Shown: positions 46,336 through 59,018, numbered from the stretch's first letter. The stretch: 64,000 nt of DNA from Plantago ovata (GCA_028274465.1 CM051457.1:31469313-31533312); one strand, 5' to 3'. Notes: generated by a model from the sequence alone, not told the origin. Translations and numbers: made by a program.

Positions 46336-46987
46336 TGTTTTCAGGCGAATCAAACGGAGCCTTCCTCCATTTCATTAATAACTTTCTAGGTTTTCATTTT
46401 GGACGTTCTCTTACGAACTTCCTAACCCAAATATGGAAAGTTTTTCAACCCACTTACCACTTTTGTATTATTTCTCTCACCTTCATAACAACTTTTTCAA
46501 TCTCTATCCTACTTTATCACCCTTTCACAATTAAACACTCATACAAATTAATTCTTTAATATTATTCCTTAAAATTGATAATTTTTACCATTTAGGAAGT
46601 AACTAAAAAATGGAGTAATTATATGATATACCAATTGATGAGTAAGTTTATTAGGAAAACTAAATCTTTTGATCTACTAATTTATATGAGTACTATAGTA
46701 GTACCTCTGTCAAACGAACTCTTCATTAATGATGTTTATCGCACCGTTCCTTCATTTACTCACTTGCAAAACCGTTACTTGTATTAGATGTCATTATAAA
46801 TTAACTAAATGAATATGAACAACAAAATTAATTTATATGAGATACAGTAATTTACTGGTGCATTTATTCATTCTGTTAAATTTTATTATAAAATGGTAAG
46901 TGACGAATAATTAAAACCATAAAGTTATGTTGTAAGGATTAATAAATTATCATAATTCATAATATGACTACCGGCACTATGATGATA
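46336..46987. other. Remainder of insert and downstream part of block C
   Basis: From about 46617 the sequence matches 36120-36360 and 53625-53950 (GATATACCAATTGATGA, AACTCTTCATTAATGATG). Confidence 0.55.
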
Positions 46988-48339
46988 CTAGGAACCGCGT
47001 CACACGCTACGCGTGTGAAGTGTAATATTGTAAAATATTATTGTTTTATTAATAATATATTGAAATAAATGGAGTGAATATATAATCTTCACATTATGAC
47101 TTCAAACGTAATAAAAAAATAACTAATTGAGTAATTAAATTTAATATAAATGGTGTGCTATAAATGTATATAGTTTTTGTAGTTATGCAATTAATAGTTT
47201 TGAATTGAACTATATTAGACATACGAAAAGTATTCTTCCGATGAGTCAAGAACCATCAGATACATCTCTAGACTTTGAAAACATTCAACTTCAAAAAATC
47301 TGCAATGCATCTTTTTCGCATGTTAATTGGTATTCTTCATCAGTTGAATATATTATTAAGTGCTTCATATAAACATTCTAGTTTCATAATATGATGTTTT
47401 TAGTTATTTTTATCGTATAATTTAAGAATAATTTAAGGTCAAAATGACCATCGAAAAAATCAACAAAATCAAGTGTTACGTTTATTGTTGGACGGAGGAA
47501 GTATGTCTTTTTTTATAAGAACATATCATGGTTATTTGTAAAATTAAGTATAATATGTCATACAACTTTATGTTAAAAAAATAAAAATTTAAGAAGAGAA
47601 TAAATAAAAATGAAAAAAATTACGTCAATAAGATTCGAACCCAACACCTTCAACTAAAATAATGATACAAATAATAGAGAAAAATCACGCCAACAAGATT
47701 TGAACCAACCACCTTCAATAAAAATAATAATAATAATGGAGAAAAATCACGCCAACAGGATTCGAACCCTACATCTTTTAATTAACTAATGACACATGTA
47801 TGCACCAGATTGAAATTGGATAAGTAAGATCAACGGATTAAAATTGATTGGTAGGTCAATCAATTGGTTAAATCAACCGACTTATTATATTACTTTAAAA
47901 TATATTTTGTGAATTTAATATTACTATCAAACTCTACTCACGGCCTAGTAGCAATATATTTTGTGAATTTGTGTACACATACCGCAAATATTCAGCATAA
48001 TTAATTAATTCGTTTGTAAATTAAATAATAATACGGATCATGTTAATCAATTTGAAATATGCACGAATAATAAAATATTAGTCACCAACCCGATAAAACT
48101 AAATATCTCAATAATTTTATGCACGAATAATAAAATATTAGTCACCAACCCGATAAAACTAAATATCTCAATAATTTTTTTAAAATCAAATATCAAAATA
48201 GGAATTTCAAAAGGAAAAAATACTTAATGACACATGTACGCACCAGATTGAAACTGAATAAGTAAGATCAACGGTTTAAAATTGATTGGTAGGTCAATCA
48301 ATTGATTGAATTAACAGGCTTAGTATATTACTTTAAAAA
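46988..48339 (-). mobile_element. Helitron-like non-autonomous insert
   Basis: The same duplicated block reads GATGATAAACAGAAGGG without interruption at 39740; here it is split after GATGATA (46987) and resumes at AACAGAAGGG (48340). Read on the minus strand the 1,352-bp insert ends ...CACACGCGTAGCGTGTGACG...CTAG followed by T: a 7-bp-stem hairpin about a dozen bases before a CTAG end, as in Helitrons, and no target duplication. The other end (TTTTTAAAGTAATATAC) does not start with the TC expected of canonical Helitrons, so the assignment is partial. It contains T-arm-like units and a perfect 58-bp tandem duplication (48061-48178). A related segment is at 31155-31958. Confidence 0.55.
48061..48178. 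repeat. Perfect tandem duplication, 60-bp period
   Basis: GCACGAATAATAAAATATTA and the next 38 bases occur twice back to back without any difference. Confidence 0.95.
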
Positions 48340-49517
48340 AACAGAAGGGTTGAAATTATGTTAAGACAGTTACAACCTTACAGGTTGGCTATGATCAATA
48401 CATTTTGTTTACGTCGGTAGTGCTGAAATTTTGTATTACTATGGTCACGGCGTATAGGAAACACTTATCACGTGAATGAAATTATACCCGGTCTCAATTC
48501 GAAGGGATATTGTGCATGTCCATGCCACCGACTAGTATTGATCCCTACGTGCACCGATAAGTTTTCATATTGATGCTAGTCAATGGAATATGCTTGGTGT
48601 ATTGTTTAAGGTAGATTACGGCTGAAGAGTGTGCATGTTACATAACCATATTAATTTGACAACAATTGAAATAATAACATAAATCAAGTGAGTAGCATTA
48701 GTTAACTCAATGTCACGGTTGGGTTCCTTAACATCGGGCCTTAGGCAGGTATATACATACAACGCATAGACAAGTTGCCTTCTTTGTAAACTAGTTGAAG
48801 GATCATTCATAATAAATAATCATAAACGTTCATTCATTCTTCAACAGAAGGCACATGCATGAACAACAACACGACTCTCATAGCACTAAACTTATTTCAA
48901 CACACACACCAAGATACTCCTTTTGTCACAGTAGTTTCACCATTTGTTTGGAGGATGTTATATAGTGTTTGATGGTGTAGGCTAAAGTGAGGCTAAATGG
49001 ATGCCTATATAATGGGAATTTGTAGAAATTCCGTGCTCAAATTCCATGAATTAGAGGAGTGGATCCGCGGCCCAAAATGCATAACACAGAGTCCAATCTA
49101 GAACAAAGTTGGTGGTCGGCCGCATTGCTTTGTGCAAAGGGTTGCACTTGTCTTGTGTGCTATTTTTAGTCTCCGTGAGGACCGTAACTTCAATATCTTT
49201 GAATGTAGTCTTCTGCAAAGTTTTAAATCATTCAAGGAGCTTTGGTACTTGTCTTAATTGGAATCCCATAACTCCTTTTTTGAATTTTGAACGTAAGAAA
49301 ATCTGAAATTGCCTTAGATTTCCTCAAAAACACAACGGATCGGAAGTCGTACAATTCTTCCAAAACTGTATCTTCATCTACCATATATTATAACCTGGTA
49401 AATGGATTAATCTGATGAATTTACTATTGATAATAAGCGTAAACTAGGGGTAAAACATGCGGTAAAGACCTTAAAATAAAATGGTCATCACAAAACCTAG
49501 ACTATGAGTTCACACAT
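48340..49517. other. Spacer, nothing recognised
   Basis: The first ~150 bp continue block C. After that no gene is recognisable; the sequence from about 49430 may belong to the 5' part of the LINE. Confidence 0.4.
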
Positions 49518-51640
49518 CAGGTTTACCAGCTCTTTTTATAAAAAATTATGGAATATTGTTGGTACTAATGTGACTGATTGTGTTCTTGATTTTTTTGAAT
49601 AATAGAAAACTTAACCCAAAGCTGAACTATACTCATGTTGTTCTCATTCGAAAGTGTAAAACACCAGAGAAGATAACTCAGTTCAGACCTATAAGCCTCA
49701 GCAATGTTATTTTTAAAATTGCTTCCAAAGCAATTACTAACCGGCTGAAACCTCATAGGAACACCATAATCATCGAAAATCAGTCCGCTTTTGTCCCTAG
49801 CCGGTTAATTACTGATAATGTGCTTGTAGCCTACGAAGTCAATCATCTTTTAAAACAAAAAACCAAGGGTAAAGATATTTTTATGACTTTGAAACTTGAC
49901 ATGAGTAAGGCGTATGATCGAGCCGAATGGAATTTTTTACAAAGAGTTTTAGAGTGTCTAGGCTTTGAGAATCATTTTATTGATCTCATTATGCTTAGTG
50001 TGCGTACGGTCTCCTATTCCATTCTTCTTAATGGAGATCAACCTGACCCAATCCAACCGGAGAGGGGGATTCGTCAGGGGATCCCCTTTCACCTTATCTT
50101 TTTCTCTTTGTCACTGAAGCTTTTAGTGCTCTGATTCGGGATGCCGAGGAGAGGGAGGTGTTGAGGGGGGTGGCTATTGCTCCCACAACACCAAGGATCT
50201 CTCATTTATTGTTTGCTGATGATACTCTCTTGTTCTCTCAGGCTACTTTTTCAGCGGCGGTGGAAATTGGAGATATTTTGTATAGATACAGCCTTGCATC
50301 GGGCCAGGACATAAACTTGGAGAAGTCGACGGTGGTTTTTAGCAAAAATGCAAGGCCAGAACTGATCGAGGAAATAAGGGGGGGACTGCCAGTAAGAGTC
50401 GTCGAAAAGCATGAAAACTACATGGGGCTGCCGACGGAGATGTGTAGATCAAAGAAGGAGGTATTCAGTTGGCTAAGGGATAGAGTGTGGGAGAAGGTTG
50501 ATGCTTATGGCAGCAAGCTCCTTTCTAAAGCGGGCAAACAGGTACTAATAAAATCTGTCATTCAAGCTATCCCTATTTATGTTATGAGTTGCTTTAAGTT
50601 ATCAGATTATTTGCTTCAAGAAATCGACTCAATTATAGCTAGATTCTGGTGGGGAAATGGGAGAGATCGGAAAATTCATTGGGTGAAGTGGGATAATTTG
50701 TGTGACTCAAAACGAGATGGGGGAATGGGATTTAGAGATCTGTGTTCTTTCAATTTGGCCATGTTAGGTAAGCAAATCTGGAGAATAATTCATACGCCAA
50801 ATTCACTTCTTAGTCGAGTGTTTAAAGCTAAATACTTCCCTACTTCGGACGTGTTAGACTCGACCGTAAGGAACAATGCTTCTTTTACTTGGAGGAGTAT
50901 ATGGGGGGCTATGGATTTCATTCGTAAAGGTATCTTGTGGAGGGTTGGTGATGGGACTCAAGTTAATGTTTGGAAGGATGCGTGGATACCTAGAGCTAGA
51001 GCTAATAACTTGCGGCCAATAACTCCTGATCTTTATGAACTTGGGGATATTACTGTTGCAAATTTAATTGAGGAGGGAAGATGGAGTGAGGAGCTGGTCG
51101 ATCTGATGTTCTGGGAGGAAGATGCGCATGACATTTTAAGTATCCCTCTGAGTGCTTCTGGTCAGGATAGAAGAATTTGGAGTGGTACGAAGCATGGACA
51201 TTATACAGTGAACTCTGGATATCATTTAGTACGGGAAATGAGAAAACAATAACAGATGCAGCGGCAAGGTAGTGGTAGTCTGGTGCAGAGAGTGAACTGG
51301 GAATGGATGTGGAAGGTAAAGATTCCTCCAAGTTGGAGAGCTGTACGGAATTCTTTACCGGTAACTGTAAATCTGAATAAGAGGGGGGTGAATGTCGACG
51401 AGATGTGCCCTGTATGCCAGTCGTGCTCTGATTCATGCTCTTCGAGACTGTACCTACGCCCGCTTATTATGGGCTGTATCTTTCTTACCACACAAGTTAT
51501 GGTCCTCAGGCAGATACGGTGGATAAATGGTTTGAAGAGGTTCGTCAGTCACTTCCACAAGATGAGCTAGCTTTATTCTTTGTTCGCTGCTGGACTTTAT
51601 GGAGGAACAGAAACAGAGTAGTACATGATCTTTGATATCC
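49518..51640 (+). mobile_element. 5'-truncated L1-type LINE (reverse transcriptase)
   Basis: Reading starts around GLPALF and WNIVGTNVTDCVLDF, shifts near 49595, and continues through ITQFRPISLSNVIFK, TLKLDMSKAYDRAEW, GIRQG and, after a one-base loss at ~50082 (GGGGATCC), PLSPYLFLFVTEAFSALI and LLFADDTLL, the catalytic FADD box. The C-terminal part includes MGFRDLCSFNLAMLGKQIWR and the zf-RVT region (WKVKIPPSWRAVRNSLP; CPVCQS). A stop at 51250 and a frame change near 51440 interrupt the end. The endonuclease domain and the first ORF are absent. This is a dead 5'-truncated plant L1 copy; target duplications were not found. Confidence 0.9.
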
Positions 51641-53090
51641 TCTCCTATTCCGTTATTAGGAGATTTAAGAGGGAACTAAAAGATACTTAAAAGATTATGG
51701 ACCCGATGTGATAATGTCGAGTACTTAATCATGATACTACAACTATGATGATAAGGTAAATGACAATGGAGAAATATATTGAATTGAGTTTTTCAATGTT
51801 ATCAGGTGTTCTACAGTTCTAGCTTGCCAAATCATAACACTAAAGTATAAGGTTGTATACATGCATGGTAATGTTATATAGATACACAAACCAAGGTGCA
51901 AAATTTTGTAATGACACGTGTATGACTAATGTTTTTCAATATTCGTTGTTGCACTTCCACTTAATCAAGTTTGTACCACTATATGGAGCCAAGTGCTTTG
52001 CGTCCAAATTTGAAATTTATATTCGTCGAGTTTTGAAAAGTTAATAAACTAGTTCGATAAGTAGAACAAAGAACTTATGAAGCACACAATTAGATTCCTG
52101 AGACTTATAAATTGACTGGTATAAATGCAACAACTAGAGAATATGATGATGGATATAAATTAAAAGGTGAGTAAGTACGTAAACCGACGGGAAATGTGAT
52201 TCTTTCCCTTTCCTATATTGATATTTGTGTGAATGGTGCTATTTTTGGTCTTTTCTGAGTTTATCAAGACGAGATAGAGAGATTAAGACAAGAAGTAGAC
52301 GAAATGACAGAGAAAAAGGGAAGAATTCATGCTAAAACTATAACTTCATTTCTCTTAAGTTTTTCGAATACAATACTACGCTCTTATATATGAGCAACTA
52401 CTGAAAAATGACTGAGAAAACTAACTAGATAGGAGCCTTAACGGCTAATTAAAAAGAAAGTACGAAAGATAACAAACTTGAGGAGAGGACATGTTGCCAA
52501 CGTTGGAGTACTGTTTCTCTGGAGTGGAAGAACTTAAATAGCAGCCGTTTGATGGAATTAGATCCGTTGATGAGATAGACGGCCAGGATTATAACACGCG
52601 GCCTGCTCTATTTTAAACTGAATGGCCTGAAACTACGTCGTTGCAACTTAAACAGACTCAGTCGATTCGCGAATTATGTTTGGCGATTTGGACTGCGGCT
52701 CTTGGGAATGACTTTGGGCGAATTGTCTTCCTTGGAGTTCGTCTTCTCTGATAAAAGGACGTTTGCCCCCAATTCTTGAATGGTTGATGTATGGTCGGTG
52801 GTAACAGGAAATTAAAAGAATGTCAAGTCATAAAATTTGTGTAATCATGTTATTAATTATTCAAATCTGGATGGCATGACACGATCCCATAATCGTTAAT
52901 TTGATAGCTAAGATCGCATAAAAATTTCGATCCTAGGAGGAGACGCTCGTGATTCAGTTTCATTCAGTTCAACAAAGCTTCATTCAGTTCAGTTCAATTC
53001 AGTTCAGACCAGTTATGTTCAGACGAAGAAAACAGAGCCTAAGTGCGTAAATAGACATGACGTCATATTTAAACTTTGTATGAGATAATA
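51641..53090. other. Spacer before block D
   Basis: Parts (51960-52190) match the block sequence at 44270-44480. From 52200 to 52800 I recognise nothing. A CAGTT-type array occupies about 52952-53030, followed by the block D gene region. Confidence 0.45.
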
Positions 53091-53259
53091 ATATTATTAA
53101 TTACTCAAATTTCGATTGCAGGACATAGTCACATAGTCGTTAATTTGATAGCTAAGATCGCATTGAAATTTCGACCCTGGGGGAGACGCCTAGGATGAAT
53201 TATCCTCCCCCATGGCCTAACAAATAGAATTCATGGGGAGACGCCTCCGTTGCCCGTAT

Positions 53260-53595
53260 TTAACATAACCTAATGCTTTGACCATAGTCAACTTGACAAT
53301 CAGAAACATGATTACCGAGCTCAATGACATAATCTTGAAGATCAGGTGTTTGATTATCGCATGAGCTTATAATTCCACATAATACGTCAGATAGCATTAT
53401 GCAACACTTATGGTGAGACTCGGTAAACTCACGCATTGAATTACAAAAACCAGAGTTTCTTAATGTTCGCAGCTGGGGCGTCAAGGTACATTTTTCATGA
53501 CCCTTTGAACTTTGTGGTAGCGTTGCGACAATCTTGTTTGGACTGAATATGAAGGTGCTAAATATGATTACAAAGATCACCGATGTACCTTTCAT
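53260..53595 (-). CDS. Small secreted eight-cysteine protein, copy D
   Basis: 111 aa, open, same eight cysteines and signal peptide as copy B. Differences from B are few: I for V early in the signal peptide, I for M, T for K after NKIVA, and N for D before SGFC. The surrounding ~1.65 kb (53090-54770) is nearly identical to 41500-43180, so B and D come from a recent segmental duplication. Confidence 0.7.
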   Translation of the reverse strand: MKGTSVIFVIIFSTFIFSPNKIVATLPQSSKGHEKCTLTPQLRTLRNSGFCNSMREFTESHHKCCIMLSDVLCGIISSCDNQTPDLQDYVIELGNHVSDCQVDYGQSIRLC

Positions 53596-54529
53596 TTTGG
53601 ATGGGCTATATGTAACAACTATACCAATATATGATATACCAATTAATTGATGATTAAGTTTGTTAGGACCACTAAAGTTTTTTATCTAATTTATAGGAGT
53701 ACTATAGTAGTACCTCCATCAAACAAACTCTTCATTAATGATGTTTTTCACACCGTTCCTTTGACTTGCTAACCGTTATTTTGTATTAGATGACGTTATA
53801 AATTAAGTAAATGGATATGAATAGCAAAATTAAATACAGGAGATTAATTTACTGGTGCATTTATTATTTGTGTTAAACTTTATAAGATAGGGGTAAGTGA
53901 TGACCGTTAAGTTACGGTGCAAGGTTTACTAAATTATCATAAATCATAATAATATGACTAACTACACTATGATGATAAACTTGAAATTGTGTTAGATAGT
54001 TACAGGCCCGCTAGCTATGATCATACATTTTGTTTACTTAGGTAGCGTTATTGGAATTTCGTATTGGTATGGTCACGGGGCATAGGATATGATAGGAGAG
54101 ACATTCATTATTATACTCCTATATTACAATTTAAAAAGATTTTTTAATCAGCAAAACTTGAATTAATACCACGAGAAAAAAGAGTACAAAACCGGTGCAT
54201 AAGCAATGCACTACAAAGCTACAAAGAAAGCTAACGCACTATCCCAACCAGTAAAGAGTATAAAAACATGTCCAAATCTATACGTTTATTTAAGTCGTAA
54301 ACCAGGTCTCGTAACTATTTTTATTGTAGTTAACAATTTATATGGATTTAAATTGACCGATTGAACTTTCTTAGTCATTAAATTGATGGACCACTAAATT
54401 GAGAGGGCCTAGGTGGTTTTTTATGGACAGATGAATCCAGCCTAGTTGAACATTAATTAGCTGGTGTTGGATCATCATCATGGATCGCCCATGAATTTCC
54501 TAGGAGAATCATGGGCAGGGCTGATCTGA
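53596..54529. other. Downstream part of duplicated block D
   Basis: Same content as 42007-42939. Non-coding. Confidence 0.65.
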
Positions 54530-54895
54530 AGAAATTCCAATGTTTAATAAGAGTATATTTTTGATCCAGAAAACTTCCAGGAGTTATAGATAAGCTAATT
54601 TGTCTAAGAGATGCTATCTTGAGGAGCTGCCTACGACATTTACCAAATTTCCATTCTTGGAGACATTGGATTTACTTGTCAGAACCATACATTTTGTGAA
54701 AAATGTCCTGCTTGCTCCATTCGTATTTTCTTGTGTCATTTCATAGTGATACAAATCATAAGCTGAAGCTGGGTGGTTTCACAAGGCTGGAAACACTTGA
54801 GAACTTCCATGCTGGCAGTAACAATGATGATGTGCAAAAGATGATTAACCAGGAATTCTCAAGCATTAAAGGATCAGTTTATGCAACTCGGTGAA
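54530..54895 (+). pseudogene. NLR leucine-rich-repeat fragment, block D (longest)
   Basis: Covers the NLR LRR region corresponding to about 6190-6600 on the minus strand. The last part is still partly open: MSCLLHSYFLVSF ... HKLKLGGFTRLETLENFHAG ... SNNDDVQKMIN, against MSCLLHLYFPVSF and LGGLTRLETLENFHAG in the intact gene. A deletion joins FHAG to SNND, removing about 20 codons, and upstream parts are frameshifted. Confidence 0.88.
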
Positions 54896-55689
54896 GAAGC
54901 ACACAATCATTTCATCGAACAGTTGGGATGCAACCAGGAATTAAAATAAAAAAAAGTGGGAATAATAATTTCCTAGTCACATAATTCGCCATATAATGGA
55001 AGCTAAGAAATTCGGTTCTAATCAAACCCGTAAGAGAATACCAACTGTATCGGGTTCTAGGCTCAGACCCTTACGGACTCTAACACCAAATCACACTTAA
55101 CGGATAAAAGAAGCCACAAAAGACCTTTGACATCACAACCAAGTTCCTCCATATAAAAGAAAAATTGCCCAGCTTGTACATCATAAGTCATAAGACTCAT
55201 AACCAATAACTTGAAATTTTCCAAGGCTTTCCACAATGCAGAGCCACACACTACTCACTACTGCCTCAAGTGCAAGAAAACAAACTCATACAAAGACTGA
55301 TCTCGCCTTTTACTCCAGAACCAAACCAAAAATCAATCAATCAAGAAATCACAATCAACATCTTAAAAAACTCCCAAGCACCAATTATCAGTTGATTTAC
55401 TTAACCAGGAACGACGATAGGATATAAATTAATAAGCAAACCTGTAACAAAACCAAACCTTTGCTACTTACTAAAAGAAATAGTCATGCATTGAAAGTAC
55501 ATTAAGGTCTTACAGAAACAGTCCTAATCATACTACTTACTTCATCAACCCACAGGGGCAAACATCCGACTTATAGTTCACGGAGTTACAACCGATAATA
55601 AAATTCGCAACATCAACACTACTACCACTACCAGTAATTGTTAAACTACTAACACCACTGCCTGGCTCAAGTTAACATACCAAAGTACT
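54896..55689. other. Spacer downstream of block D
   Basis: 54900-55090 matches 40255-40440. The remainder up to the pectin acetylesterase remnant shows no recognised feature. Confidence 0.45.
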
Positions 55690-56688
55690 CTAGTGCCTAC
55701 ATGACATTTTATCATGAGGGTAAGGGCCACCAATCCCCTGAAACGGACTTCTGTTGAAAAACCAATCCCCAACTGCTTTAGCAATCGTCTGCAACACAAA
55801 ATACAGTCAGCATTAACAGGATATAACTACTGTACGGAGAGAAATGTCCAAACGAATCACACAACGACAAGAATATGTTATGAAAACCTTGTTATTTAGC
55901 ATTGGGGTGTTGTTTCCAAACCAGTCTTCGTCCAACACAGTTTGGCAGTGTACGTGGCAAGAATTAATGAAGATGCCTCTAGATGTCAAATTCCCCAATC
56001 CAGCAAGGACGCTTAGGAATTCTGACCTGAACTCTGAAAAATACAGTGTGTTAAACTCAACCAACATTTCAAGAAACTAGAACTTGTGCTGACAAGCTCA
56101 ACTATATTTGTCAAAAGTCCCAATTTGAGTTCACAGCTACCATGCGAAATTTACAAATTTTCACATTTCAGATGATAAAATTTGTTAGATGATAAAATTT
56201 CCATCTTATATACTGTAGCATATTTTCATTACATACACTATTACATAACTAAAAACATATGGCGTATTCCCCTTCTATCCCGTAACATTGTAATGGAACA
56301 AATTGAAAATCTAAAGGACATGGCAGAAAAAGCAAAAAAGAAAAAAAAAAAAGAACAACAAACCCCAAGTTGAACCAGCCAATTCTTGGCCCCTGTGCCA
56401 GATCCTTTATCAAAGTAGTAGGCAGGAGGAGTCCCATCCAGACAAACTGTAGTATAACGTACAACAGAAACTTAATTAAAAGTTATCACAACAAGAACAT
56501 ATATTCCATGAATATATAAGAAGCTGTTTGTAGAAGCTAGTTTATGCATAGATATTTTTCCACTGTTTACCTGCTCCTTTTGCTACAGTACTCTTAACAA
56601 TTGTGATATCAACTTCCAATACACATTCTGTTTTCAGCACAAGCAGCATCAACACAGGAAACAATAGCCATGTCTGGATCCTGTCCAT
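55690..56688 (-). pseudogene. PAE: Pectin acetylesterase gene lacking its middle exons
   Basis: Four exons are visible: 56571-56688 (signal peptide MDRIQTWLLFPVLMLLVL), 56364-56446 ([28 protein letters not shown]), 55888-56033 (FRSEFLSVLAGLGN ... GIFINSCHVHCQ ... DEDWFGNN) and 55690-55788 (TIAKAVGDWFFNRSPFQ, ending CRH-stop). These are the first two and last two exons of plant pectin acetylesterases (Notum-like hydrolases that remove acetyl groups from cell-wall pectin; usual length about 400 aa). The central exons with the catalytic Ser (GGSAGG-type) and Asp are absent, only ~330 bp of non-coding sequence remaining between them. Splice borders of the remaining exons are intact. I infer an internal deletion; the product could not be active. 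Confidence 0.85.
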
Positions 56689-57119
56689 TTTGATGCATTG
56701 AAACACATTGCAAAAACAAGATGTAGTTTTAACAAGTAACAACATAACTTAGAATTTTACCTCATAGTGTCGATTTTCTTTGGATTGGAATAGTAGACAG
56801 ACAATAGTAGGATTGTAGGAACCAGTACCTGATCATCAATTGATGCACATAAGTCTATCAAATGTTCAGACATACAACATACAGTCCTATAGAGTCTATA
56901 TATCTATAGTTGTTGTTCTTAATCCTTGAGTTTAATGTTTGTCCTGTCCTATCTTTATTATTACGTAAATGTTACAGCCAGAGAACAAATTGTAATAGTA
57001 GGTACATCACAATCAGTCAGGTGCAGATCAATTTGAAGAATTTGTATAACAACTATTTGGGGCAGGTGGGATCAGATAAAACTAGTATCCAGGGAAACAG
57101 ACCGCTACAAATACAAATA
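56689..57119. other. Upstream region of the pectin acetylesterase remnant
   Basis: Probable old promoter/leader. Parts (56890-57110) recur at 57915-58140 (TAGAGTCTATC, TATTTGGGGC). Confidence 0.45.
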
Positions 57120-57690
57120 CAGAGTTATTATCAAGATACCGTATTCAGCCCCATCAAGCATAGATAGTCTTTTGACTAATAAAGTTATTTCAATTAGAAC
57201 TACACAAGGAAGCAAACATACTTACAATTGGCTTCAATTCTAGTCTCACAACATACGCATCTATCAATTAGTCTGTATATCAAAACCAATGTTGTCTTAG
57301 GCAGAGAAGCAAAAATCTTCAGCTATGTATGCAACAATAACACACATCCAACAATAAAATTCCCGGGCGAAAACAAATGTAATAATCCTTTACTAATATA
57401 CACAAAAATCCATGTTTAGGTTCATACAAGCAGCATCCAACAAAAGAAATCAATTGATGTTCATACTACAAACAAAAGATATCATTTTGCAAAGTAGTTT
57501 CTGAAAGAAAGACCCATGTGAAAAAAGAAAGGTAAAACTTAACAAGCGAGCCAGGCAGGGTTATATTCAGAAAAGAAGAGAAGAAGAAACTCACAGAAAA
57601 CCAAGAAAACAACAAAAGGTAGGCTTATTCAGACAATTGTACAGGTTATATTCACAGAATTTCGTAATGTATTTACCTTTTGAAGCCGAA
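57120..57690. repeat. Dispersed ~620-bp repeat, copy 2
   Basis: Matches 34726-35345 (AGAACTACACAAGGAAGCAA, TCTTAGGCAGAGAAGC, TAGTTTCTGAAAGAAAGACC). Confidence 0.75.
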
Positions 57691-58185
57691 ACAAATGTTG
57701 GGATTGGAGTAGAGCAACAGCCAAGGCTACTCAAATAGAAAGCACAGCCCCAAGGAAAGGAAAAAAGAAAAGGAAGTGGTGAGTGGTCTAATCTAATGAA
57801 ATGAGCTACTCCGGTGAACTTTACAGTGGCACCTAATCATGGAGGCCGTACGGTACGGTATGTCTAGGTGGGGTAGAGTGAAGAAATGGTTCAAATTCAA
57901 ACTAAGACATATAGCAGGCGCTATAGAGTCCTATAGAGTCTATCTACAGTTGTTCTTCTTAATAAGTTACAATAATCTTGACTACTATATTATAGAGTAT
58001 AATGTTACAGCCAAATAACAAATTGTAATAGTAGGTATATAACAATTAGTCAGGTGCATATCAATTAGAAGAATTTGTATAGCAACTATTTGGGGCGTGT
58101 GGCATCATGATAAAACTAGTATCCAGGGAAAGGGACCACTACAAATACCCAAAATAAATAAATAAATAATTAAATAAAAAAAAAA
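57691..58185. other. Spacer between repeat copies 2 and 3
   Basis: 57915-58140 repeats 56890-57110, so repeats 2 and 3 with their flanks form a tandem duplication of about 1.05 kb. An A-rich tract lies near 58150-58190. Confidence 0.6.
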
Positions 58186-58815
58186 AAGAACAGAGTTATT
58201 CTATTCTAAGCCATCAAGCATAGAAAGTCTTTTGAGCAATCATATTATTTCAATTAGAACTACACAGGGAAGCAAACATACTTACAATTGGCTTCAATTC
58301 TAGTCTCTTGAAATCTCTCAGAACATACACAGCTGCTGATCTGTATTTCAAACCAAAGTTGTCTTAGGCAGAGAAGAAAAATCTTCAGCTATGTATAAAA
58401 ATAACATACATCCGACTATAAAATTCCCGAGCGAAAACATGTATTATAATCCTTTAATAATATGCATAAAAGTCCATGTTATTTTATAGGTTCATATAAG
58501 AAGCATCCAACAAAGGAAATCAATTGATCTTCATACAACGAACAAAAAGTACCCTTTTGCACAGTAGTTTCTGAAAGAAACACCCATGTGCAAAGAGAGA
58601 GCTAAAACTTAACAAACGAGTGTGTACACCAACCAAGTAAAAGAAAAGAAGAGAAGAAGAAACTCACAGAAAGCCAAGAGAACAACAAAAGGTAGCTAGG
58701 CTTATTCAGACATTTGTACAAGTTATATTCACAGAAATTTATAATGTACTAAGATACCTTTTTAATTCAAAATTGAGCTAAGAAAAATGAATTTCAGTGG
58801 CCAGGGTTTTCAAGA
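58186..58815. repeat. Dispersed ~620-bp repeat, copy 3
   Basis: The closest match to copy 1 at 34726-35345, including AAAGAGAGAGCTAAAACTTA and ATTTCAGTGGCCAGGG. Confidence 0.78.
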
Positions 58816-58861
58816 GTCAGAGAAACCAAAACAAGTGTTGGGATTGAAGTAGAGCAAGCAA

Positions 58862-59018
58862 AGGCTACTCGAATTCAATGGAAACACTCAAGAATAATGT
58901 CACCATTACACCTAGGCTACTCGAATTCAATGGAAACACTCAAGAATAATGTCACCATTACACCCAGGCTACTCGAATTCAATGGAAACACTCAAGAATA
59001 ATGTCACCATTACACCTC
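58862..59018. repeat. 52-bp tandem repeat, three copies
   Basis: AGGCTACTCGAATTCAATGG and the next 32 bases repeat at 58862, 58914 and 58966, with one base difference (CACCT/CACCC). Confidence 0.95.
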
